From: an uncultured Clostridia bacterium
Lineage (GTDB): Bacteria > Bacillota > Clostridia > Christensenellales > UBA1242
Length of the DNA: 9,178 bases
Reading direction: 5' to 3'
NCBI GenBank assembly: GCA_904397185.1
Contig: CAJFOL010000083.1
Span: forward strand, 1-9,178
Below are positions 1 to 5,215 of this stretch, piece by piece. Within the stretch, counting starts at the first letter, position 1. Every line of letters starts with the position of its first letter. The translations under genes were made by a program, and so were the position numbers. A model generated the notes under the pieces. The model ran no database searches. It was not told the origin of the DNA and was given only the letters and a program-made list of their open reading frames with translations.

Positions 1-192
1 TTTATGAGAGAAAATGGGCTTGGCATCAAAAAACTCTCGCAACTCTCTGGTGTTTCGCTATACATGATGCGGGTTATACTGAGTGGAAATAGCAGTGCTG
101 GCTTAACACATCTTCTGAAAATTGCAAGAGTTATGGGTGTCAACTTTGTCGACCTTTTAAATGATAAGTGTGAGATTGAATTGGTTGAATAA
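1..192 (+). CDS. XRE-family helix-turn-helix protein, 5'-truncated by the window edge
   Basis: The visible 63 residues are the bulk of a Cro/C1-type (XRE) helix-turn-helix domain. The pattern is a short N-terminal helix, then IKKLSQLSGVS (helix 2 and turn), a recognition helix around LYMMRVILSGNSS, and the closing LLKIARVMGVNFVDLL typical of HTH_3 proteins. The frame is open from base 1. A Met codon at base 4 is available, but it would cut the first helix short and no ribosome binding site can be seen, so the true start is probably upstream of the window. The protein ends soon after the domain, so it is either a very small regulator or the C-terminal end of a larger one. The recognition helix departs from the common family consensus (YMMRVI where S-T-I-x-x-I is usual). 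The gene converges on tyrS with 7 bases between stop codons and no terminator hairpin between them. Target unknown. Confidence 0.7.
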   Translation, partial: FMRENGLGIKKLSQLSGVSLYMMRVILSGNSSAGLTHLLKIARVMGVNFVDLLNDKCEIELVE

Positions 193-199
193 TTAAGAT

Positions 200-1963
200 T
201 TATTTCAAAACAACTTTGATAAAGTTTTTCTTGCCTTTCTTTAGTAAAATTGAGCCGTTTTCAAAGTCATTTTCGGTTATTTTTATGGTAAAATCGGATA
301 CCTTTTGACCTTTGAGTGTTATTGCTCCACCCTGGATAAGTCTTCGTGCCTCGCTCTTTGATGGTGCAAGTTTTGTTTCAAACAACAGGTCGCAGATTGG
401 TTTGCCGTCTGCGAGTTCCTCTCTTGCCAACTCAAAAGTTGGTGCGTCATCCCCGCCTTCTGTAAACAGGTTTTCACTCATCTGGCGAGCCTTTATTGCA
501 TCCTCTTCCCCGCGGACAAATTTTGTCACTTCAAAACATAAAAGTTTTTTCGCCTTAACGATGTCTTCCTTGATAAGTGAGCGGACTTTATCCATTGGTT
601 CGTCTGTGAAAAGGGCAAACATCATCTCAACACAAGCATCTGGTGTTTGGTAAATGCCTTGGTAAAAGTCGTATGCTGAGATTTTGTCCTTATTTATCCA
701 AATGGCTCCCTTTTCGGTCTTACCCATCTTTTTGCCTTCTGGTGTCAGTAAAAGAGGATTGGTGGCTCCGACCATATTACGCGATTTGCCATCAGAAAAA
801 CTCATCTTACGTGCAAGTTTGACACCTGCTGCTATGTTTCCCCATTGGTCAGCACCACCCCATTCGAGCGAGCAGCCATACTCTTTATTCAAATGCACAA
901 AGTCATATGCCTGCATTGGCATATATCCCATTTCAAAGAAGGTCAATCCCCCCTCTTTGAGACGATTGTCATAAATTTCACTTGAGAGCATTTCATTTAC
1001 GTTGAAGTACTGCCCTATATCTCGCATAAAATCAATATACGATAGGTCCTTGAACCAGTCGTAATTGTTGACTATCTCAGCCTTATTCTCGCCGTCAAAG
1101 TCAAGGAATACCTTGAGTGTCTCCTTTATATTGTCAATATTTGACTGTATTTGTTCCTTTGACATTATTTTTCTTATCTCGCTTCGCCCTGTCGGGTCGC
1201 CTATACAAGCAGTTGCACCGCCCATTAAAAGATATACTTTATGTCCAGCCTGCTGAAATCTTCGCATAATAACGTACGGCACACAGTGTCCTATATGCAA
1301 ACTGTCGGCAGTTGGGTCAGTACCCTCGTAAAGTGCAATTGGCTTGCCACTTTCAAGCATTTTTTTAAGTGCCTCTTCATCGGTGCATTGGTATAAAAGT
1401 CCCCTCTCTTTCAAAACTTTAAATAAATTTGTATCAACTTTCATTTCTCCTCCATTATCTAAATTTATCCAATATCTTTCGCATAAATTGCCTTTTTTGC
1501 TGACAATTTCGTTTTCATAAACCCCGCCATACTTTCTAATATTCTTTAAACTTGCGGTGTTATCCTTACGACAACTCATAAGGACATTTTTGATGCCAAG
1601 TTCTTTACACTTGTCAAGTGCGAGTTGTAGCAATGTGCTTCCGTAGCCTTTGCCTCTCTCGCTCGGTCTAACCCCAACTCCTATATGTCCACCTGTGTCC
1701 TTGTTGGTGTCATTGAGAGTGTGCCTTATGATTGTCATGCCAATGAGCCGATTATCCGATTTTCTAATCATTAAATATTGAGATATCGGTGGCTCGCCGT
1801 TCATCTGTTTGTCCAAATCTTCAAACCACTTTTTGTAGTCCTCGTAGTCCTCCAAATGCTTGGTTCCACTGATATCACTGCTTGACGACAAAAACTCATC
1901 GCGGTACTCCATGACCGCCTTTTCATCACGAAGTGTTGGCTTACGTAAAAATAGTTCTTCCAT
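200..1963 (-). CDS. tyrS: GNAT N-acetyltransferase / tyrosyl-tRNA synthetase fusion
   Basis: TyrRS charges tRNA-Tyr with tyrosine in the cytoplasm using ATP. Residue numbers count from the upstream ATG at 1975. Residues about 5-177 form a complete GNAT domain resembling the COG3981 family, with the acetyl-CoA loop ERGKGYG, the segment SCRKDNTASLKNIRKYGG and the terminal RYWI. Residues 178-591 are a full-length class I TyrRS (414 residues): TDPTADSLHIGH with HIGH at 227-230, GDPTGR, the tyrosine-site QAYD and GGADQWGN, the KMSKS-type loop KMGKT at 416-420, and a C-terminal S4 RNA-binding domain from about 535. The start at 1963 is chosen because GGAGAG lies four bases upstream of it; the ATG at 1975 has no ribosome binding site. 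There is no stop between the domains. The joining residues DNGGE encode a Shine-Dalgarno-like GGAGGAG before Met178, so a free TyrRS may also be made. A T-box leader upstream indicates control by uncharged tRNA-Tyr. The acetyl acceptor of the GNAT domain is unknown. Confidence 0.93.
   Translation of the reverse strand: MEELFLRKPTLRDEKAVMEYRDEFLSSSSDISGTKHLEDYEDYKKWFEDLDKQMNGEPPISQYLMIRKSDNRLIGMTIIRHTLNDTNKDTGGHIGVGVRPSERGKGYGSTLLQLALDKCKELGIKNVLMSCRKDNTASLKNIRKYGGVYENEIVSKKGNLCERYWINLDNGGEMKVDTNLFKVLKERGLLYQCTDEEALKKMLESGKPIALYEGTDPTADSLHIGHCVPYVIMRRFQQAGHKVYLLMGGATACIGDPTGRSEIRKIMSKEQIQSNIDNIKETLKVFLDFDGENKAEIVNNYDWFKDLSYIDFMRDIGQYFNVNEMLSSEIYDNRLKEGGLTFFEMGYMPMQAYDFVHLNKEYGCSLEWGGADQWGNIAAGVKLARKMSFSDGKSRNMVGATNPLLLTPEGKKMGKTEKGAIWINKDKISAYDFYQGIYQTPDACVEMMFALFTDEPMDKVRSLIKEDIVKAKKLLCFEVTKFVRGEEDAIKARQMSENLFTEGGDDAPTFELAREELADGKPICDLLFETKLAPSKSEARRLIQGGAITLKGQKVSDFTIKITENDFENGSILLKKGKKNFIKVVLK
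1447..1453 (-). promoter_or_regulatory. Internal ribosome binding site in the GNAT-TyrRS linker
   Basis: On the minus strand GGAGGAG is followed by AA and an ATG (1444-1442) that begins the canonical TyrRS sequence MKVDTN. The spacing is short (four bases after GGAGG), so initiation here may be inefficient, but the match to anti-SD is strong. It lies inside the open reading frame and is translated as part of DNGGE. I infer that it is the original tyrS ribosome binding site, kept after an in-frame join with an upstream GNAT gene. Confidence 0.5.
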
Positions 1964-1982
1964 TTTTCTCTCCATTTTAACT

Positions 1983-2026
1983 AAAAAAGCATACTTTTCC
2001 TAAATTTTTAGGACGAAGTATGCTTT
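1983..2026 (-). terminator. Regulated intrinsic terminator of the T-box leader
   Basis: On the minus strand AAAGCATACTT and TCCTAAA pair with TTTAGGA and AAGTATGCTTT, forming one long hairpin followed by a run of T. The inner part (TCCTAAA/TTTAGGA) shares bases with the T-box antiterminator, so the two folds exclude each other. The T-run ends about 20 bases before the chosen tyrS start. Confidence 0.9.
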
Positions 2027-2212
2027 CGTGGTACCACCTAAATTTATGCAAAAAAAGTTAAACTTTCTCTCTATGCACCTCATTATTCTCGTTCGTGAGA
2101 AATACGCAAAACTTGAAATAATTGTAATTCGCATTTTTATCCCCTTTCGGACTTGCACCATCCGTCCTATCTCTGCAAGGCAAATATAAAGTTACTATGA
2201 TTATTCCGCCAT
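1983..2212 (-). promoter_or_regulatory. T-box riboswitch leader, tyrosine-specific
   Basis: The minus-strand leader of tyrS carries the T-box signature TTTAGGTGGTACCACG at about 2027-2042; its UGG-containing bulge reads the tRNA acceptor end. Stem I can be drawn with a basal pairing AATAAT/ATTATT (2200-2205 with 2117-2122). It has an AGTA on the 5' side of the specifier loop and GAATTAC then A on the 3' side. This puts a Tyr codon, UAC, at 2126-2124, followed by the expected purine. A distal stem GGAC/GTCC (2164-2167 with 2149-2152) and a middle hairpin at about 2047-2077 follow. The antiterminator helix TTTAGG/CCTAAA competes with the terminator because both use the CCTAAA bases. Known T-box logic predicts readthrough when uncharged tRNA-Tyr accumulates. 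The outer limit near 2212 is approximate. Confidence 0.93.
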
Positions 2213-2320
2213 TTTGATTGAGACTATAAAAAATCATTTTTAAAGATGATTAATTTGAAAATACATCAATTTTTCTATAAAAATTATTTATTTTATATGA
2301 AAAATGCTATTTTCTTTATC

Positions 2321-2349
2321 ATAATAACATGAAAAATAAAAAAAGTCAA
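2321..2349 (-). promoter_or_regulatory. Sigma-A-type promoter of the tyrS T-box transcript
   Basis: On the minus strand TTGACT (2349-2344) and TATTAT (2326-2321) are separated by exactly 17 bases. This places a start about 100 bases upstream of T-box stem I, leaving an AT-rich stretch (roughly 2213-2315) at the 5' end of the leader with no structure I can assign. The -35 box lies in the 3' arm of the terminator of the preceding gene. Confidence 0.7.
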
Positions 2350-2366
2350 CATAAAAGTCGACTTTT
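2338..2366 (-). terminator. Intrinsic terminator of the membrane-protein gene
   Basis: On the minus strand AAAAGTCGAC, loop TTTTAT, then GTTGACTTTT forms a 10-base-pair stem with one G-U pair, followed directly by more T. It begins 18 bases after the stop codon at 2384. The right arm contains TTGACT, the -35 box of the tyrS promoter. Confidence 0.8.
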
Positions 2367-2383
2367 ATTTATTTCGTAGATTC

Positions 2384-2992
2384 CTAATTTGCACCTTGTT
2401 CCATATCCTTATCAGGGTGTTCATCAGTCTTTACTTCACCTCCAGTTTTTCTATCCTTTACGTAGAGGCTAACTGAAAGTCCAGCCATTACGATAGCAAC
2501 GACTGTTACCACTCCCATAACGACTGCGAAGGCAATTGCTCCGTTGCAGGTCAATTGTTCGCCTGCACTATACATAGAAAAGGCGTTGATACTTGCTGAT
2601 TGGTCACCCTCCCAAAGTTGATTCCATAATTCAGTGTCGGCTTTCAATTGTTCGACTGCCGTCTCAAACTCTTCACGTGTCATGCCACCAAGGGTTCCGT
2701 CTTCGTCAACAACATCCATTGGCATAACTTTATTTCCATTTGAGATGTACCACATTTGCATTGTAACAGAAGATCCGCCACTTGCAGCGGTCATTTCCAT
2801 GATGTCACCGCTAACAAAATTAATTGATGATTCATTTCCTTCAATGACACCTGAGTATGCCATGCCGTAACTGATTGGTCTAGCAAGCACTCCTATGTAA
2901 AGTGCAGTGAAAAACAGAGCAAGCACCACTAAAACTATCATGATTTTCAAGTTTTTCATGATACTTTTAGATTTTTCAATAAAATTTTTCAT
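2384..2992 (-). CDS. Small membrane protein of unknown function, two predicted membrane helices
   Basis: I do not recognise this 202-residue protein. It has a basic N-terminus (KNFIEKSKSIMKNLK) and a hydrophobic helix at about 16-37 (IMIVLVVLALFFTALYIGVLA). An acidic, polar middle of about 110 residues follows, then a second hydrophobic helix at about 152-177 and a short charged, lysine- and aspartate-rich tail. The likely topology is both ends cytoplasmic with the middle domain outside. The middle domain contains one Cys (C149, next to the second helix) and no recognised enzyme motif. The start at 2992 is preceded by AAGGAGGG at good spacing; an upstream in-frame ATG at 3025 has no such site. 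The gene has its own terminator at 2338-2366. The 244-base gap upstream (2993-3236) is very AT-rich. In it I see no convincing minus-strand promoter, only a weak TTGATT near 3039-3044. The call as a real gene rests on the ribosome binding site, composition and terminator. Confidence 0.8.
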   Translation of the reverse strand: MKNFIEKSKSIMKNLKIMIVLVVLALFFTALYIGVLARPISYGMAYSGVIEGNESSINFVSGDIMEMTAASGGSSVTMQMWYISNGNKVMPMDVVDEDGTLGGMTREEFETAVEQLKADTELWNQLWEGDQSASINAFSMYSAGEQLTCNGAIAFAVVMGVVTVVAIVMAGLSVSLYVKDRKTGGEVKTDEHPDKDMEQGAN

Positions 2993-3186
2993 ATTTCCCT
3001 CCTTAATATATTTATACATTAACATAAATTTGTGTTAAAATCAATCATATTTGGATATTTTTACAAAATATATCATTTTTCTTCCTAATTTTTGTATATT
3101 TTTATATGATTTTTACTATAATTTTTGTCTTTAACTATTACTAAATCAATTACTTTAAAAATATTTTATCAAAATCTCAAACATAT

Positions 3187-3215
3187 TTGACAACAATACA
3201 GGCAATCAATATAAT
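3187..3215 (+). promoter_or_regulatory. Consensus sigma-A-type promoter of the NifU-like/GGGtGRT operon
   Basis: TTGACA (3187-3192) and TATAAT (3210-3215), both perfect, are spaced by 17 bases. The predicted start is near 3222, next to the GGAGG ribosome binding site at 3223-3227. The 5' leader would therefore be only about 15 bases, which leaves little room for leader-based control. Confidence 0.85.
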
Positions 3216-3236
3216 TAAATTTGGAGGAATAAATTT

Positions 3237-3905
3237 ATGAGTTGTCCTATGAATTTAAAAGGATTTGGACCATCCCCTATTCCAGAAGAGGGCGAATGGG
3301 TACAATTAAAAGATATCAAACAAGTTTCTGGTTTTTCGCATGGTTGCGGTAAGTGTGCGCCTCAACAAGGCACCTGCAAATTGACTTTAAATGTCAAAGA
3401 CGGAATAATCAAAGAGGCACTTGTTGAGACTATCGGTTGTTCGGGCATGACTCACTCGGCTGCAATGGCTGCTGAAATATTGCCTGGAAAAACCTTGCTT
3501 GAAGCACTCAATACCGACCTCGTATGTGATGCAATCAACGATGCTATGAAAAATATTTTCTTGCAACTCGTCTACGGACGTAGCCAATCAGCCTTTTCTG
3601 AAAATGGGCTTGCTGTTGGTTCTGCTCTTGAAGACCTCGGCAAAACTCTTTCAAGCAATGTAGGTACAGTTTACTCTCAAGATGGCAAAGGTCCAAGATA
3701 TCTCAATCTGGCAGAGGGCTATATTACCAAAGAAGGGCTTGACGAAAATGGTGAAGTTATCGGATATGAATATGTGGCAATCGGCTCTCTTATGAAGTCT
3801 CTTCGTGAAGGTGTTGAGCCTCAAGAGGCAATCAAAAAAGCAACCAAAACTTATGGAAGATTTGCTGATGCGGTCACTATAATTGACCCAAGGAGGGTGG
3901 ACTAA
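3237..3905 (+). CDS. NifU/IscU-like Fe-S scaffold-type protein, partner of the GGGtGRT protein
   Basis: The first 100 or so residues resemble the NifU/IscU scaffold fold. GCGKCAPQQGTCKL (C37, C40, C47) sits where the first scaffold cysteine region lies. It is followed by the strand pattern LTLNVKDGIIKEALVET, then IGCSGMTHSAAMAAEIL (C68), matching the GCxSxxAS second cysteine motif, and PGKTLLEAL, matching the usual GKTLxEAL. The third IscU cysteine (HCS) is not evident. The remaining 100-plus residues are unlike IscU, so this is a diverged, longer relative (222 residues against about 130). The start has GGAGG nine bases upstream and a consensus promoter. The stop codon overlaps the next start (TAATG), implying translational coupling and a joint role with the GGGtGRT protein. 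Whether it assembles clusters or carries one for that partner is not known from sequence. Confidence 0.85.
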   Translation: MSCPMNLKGFGPSPIPEEGEWVQLKDIKQVSGFSHGCGKCAPQQGTCKLTLNVKDGIIKEALVETIGCSGMTHSAAMAAEILPGKTLLEALNTDLVCDAINDAMKNIFLQLVYGRSQSAFSENGLAVGSALEDLGKTLSSNVGTVYSQDGKGPRYLNLAEGYITKEGLDENGEVIGYEYVAIGSLMKSLREGVEPQEAIKKATKTYGRFADAVTIIDPRRVD

Positions 3906-4891
3906 TGAACGAAACTGTTAAGCAAACAACAATTGATGAGACACTTGCAAAATATGGTATAAAAAGTCTCGATGAGGCAAAACAAATCTGCCTTGAGCAT
4001 GGCATAAACGTTGAAAATATTGTAAAAGGTATCCAACCTATCTGCTTTGACAATGCGGTTAAAGCATATGAACTTGGGGTCGCTATTGCACTTAAAACTG
4101 GTACAAGAAGGGCAAGCGAAGTCGCACTCAAAATCGGCGAAGGTTTGCAGGCATATTGTGTGAAAGGTTCGGTCGCTGATGAACGTAAAATTGGTCTCGG
4201 TCACGGACGACTTGGAAGTATGCTCTTAAAAGAAGAGACAAAAAGTTTCTGCTTCTTGGCAGGACACGAAAGTTTTGCTGCCGCTGAAGGTGCTATCGGT
4301 ATTGTAACTTCGGCAAACAAGGTTCGAAAAACTCCGCTGAATGTTATCTTAAACGGTCTTGGCAAAGATGCTGCCTACATCATCTCTCGTGTAAATGGCT
4401 TTACCTTTGTCAGCACAAGTTACGACCACAAAACGGGCGAACTTAAAATACTGTCAACCAAAGCATTCTCAAATGGTGAACGGGCAAAAGTAAAAGTTTA
4501 CGGCGCATATGACGTGCCTGAAGGTGTCGCTATAATGCAACATGAGAAGGTTGACGTTTCAATTACTGGCAATTCGACTAACCCTATGCGTTTCCAACAC
4601 CCTGTCGCTGGAATCTATAAAAAATGGTGCTATGAAAACGGCAAAGAATACTTCTCTGTCGCATCAGGTGGCGGAACAGGTCGAACACTCCACCCTGACA
4701 ATATGGGTTGCGGACCTGCAAGTTATGGGCTGACAGATACTATGGGAAGAATGCACTGTGATGCTCAGTTTGCAGGTTCTTCATCAGTGCCAGCACACGT
4801 TGAAATGATGGGCTTTATCGGAATGGGCAATAACCCAATCGTTGGTGCCACTGTTGCCCTTTCAGTTGCAGTTGAAACGTGTGGGAAGTAA
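3905..4891 (+). CDS. GGGtGRT family protein
   Basis: This 328-residue cytoplasmic protein belongs to the family named for its GGGTGRT motif, seen here at residues 255-261 (VASGGGTGRTLHPDN). The conserved C-terminal third continues with MGCGPASYGLTDTMGRMHCDAQF (C269, C285), a hydrophobic glycine-rich stretch MMGFIGMGNNPIVGATVALS, and a near-terminal Cys (C326). Other cysteines are at 29, 47, 85, 116 and 242, enough to hold a metal cluster or do redox chemistry, but no classic CxxC cluster motif is visible. From memory, members commonly sit beside a NifU-like scaffold gene, as here. The biochemical function was not established to my knowledge. The start overlaps the preceding stop by one base and has AGGAGGG at 3891-3897. 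A strong terminator follows at 4922-4958, making a two-gene operon. Confidence 0.9.
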   Translation: MNETVKQTTIDETLAKYGIKSLDEAKQICLEHGINVENIVKGIQPICFDNAVKAYELGVAIALKTGTRRASEVALKIGEGLQAYCVKGSVADERKIGLGHGRLGSMLLKEETKSFCFLAGHESFAAAEGAIGIVTSANKVRKTPLNVILNGLGKDAAYIISRVNGFTFVSTSYDHKTGELKILSTKAFSNGERAKVKVYGAYDVPEGVAIMQHEKVDVSITGNSTNPMRFQHPVAGIYKKWCYENGKEYFSVASGGGTGRTLHPDNMGCGPASYGLTDTMGRMHCDAQFAGSSSVPAHVEMMGFIGMGNNPIVGATVALSVAVETCGK

Positions 4892-4921
4892 AATTTTGGT
4901 AAAAATCAATCAATAAAACAC

Positions 4922-4958
4922 AAAAACTCCTATAAAATTTAACTTATAGGAGTTTTTT
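4922..4958 (+). terminator. Intrinsic terminator of the NifU-like/GGGtGRT operon
   Basis: AAAAACTCCTATAA (4922-4935) pairs with TTATAGGAGTTTTT (4944-4957) around an eight-base loop, giving a 14-base-pair stem whose right arm runs into a T tract. The A-rich left arm gives little T tract on the other strand, so it mainly serves the plus strand. Confidence 0.88.
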
Positions 4959-4994
4959 ATAGTTTTTTAATAAAATAGTTGCTACATAAAATGG

Positions 4995-5081
4995 ATATCT
5001 CCAAAGAAGCGGACATACCGTCACCCTATGGGTTTAGAACGGGCAGATTATCCGCTTTCTTTTTTATGAGAGCGGAGATAT
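4995..5081. repeat. Nested imperfect hairpin in the gene-free island 4959-5215
   Basis: Four nested pairings can be drawn: ATATCTCC (4995-5002) with GGAGATAT (5074-5081); AAAGAAGCGGA (5003-5013) with TCCGCTTTCTTT (5051-5062, one bulge); CCGT (5018-5021) with ACGG (5039-5042); and ACCC (5023-5026) with GGGT (5030-5033). The 4892-5215 gap holds no convincing gene: it contains the operon terminator, this hairpin and the tandem repeat that follows. The hairpin shares the words AAGCGGACA and GAGCGGAG with the repeat units. It could be a structured RNA, a degenerate palindromic repeat or a mobile-element remnant; no promoter was found for it. Confidence 0.55.
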
Positions 5082-5194
5082 AGTTTATACCTAACATACA
5101 ATTAATCGGACACTGATCCAAACTAAGTTTTAGAGAGCGGAGGTAAAGACTAAACCACAACTCACTTAAGCGGACACTGATCCAAACTAAGTTT
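5068..5194. repeat. Two imperfect tandem repeats of about 64 bases
   Basis: Unit A (5068-5130) and unit B (5133-5194) both begin GAGAGCGGAG and end with a shared 23-base block starting CGGACACTGATCC and ending AACTAAGTTT. The centres are diverged but still alignable (TAwACC, AAC, TTAA). Unit B's end extends into a perfect inverted repeat CCAAACT-A-AGTTTGG (5182-5196). A shorter relative of the block, AAGCGGACA, occurs at 5007-5015. The repeats lie just downstream of the stop codon of the MazF-domain gene on the minus strand, which otherwise has no clear U-tailed terminator. Confidence 0.75.
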
Positions 5195-5215
5195 GGTCGT
5201 CCAGCATCAAACTGG

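Noticed and set aside
193..230. Terminator between the XRE gene and tyrS
   Set aside because: Only 7 bases separate the stops, and no GC-containing hairpin with a T tail was found on either strand there.
312..1256. Plus-strand open frames opposite tyrS (312-653, 684-974, 1065-1256)
   Set aside because: They lie antisense to strongly conserved TyrRS motifs and have low-complexity Ser/Pro-rich translations; shadows of the real gene.
3877..4204. Two minus-strand open frames opposite the start of the GGGtGRT gene
   Set aside because: Antisense to a conserved coding region, overlapping each other in different frames, with no promoter or ribosome binding site.
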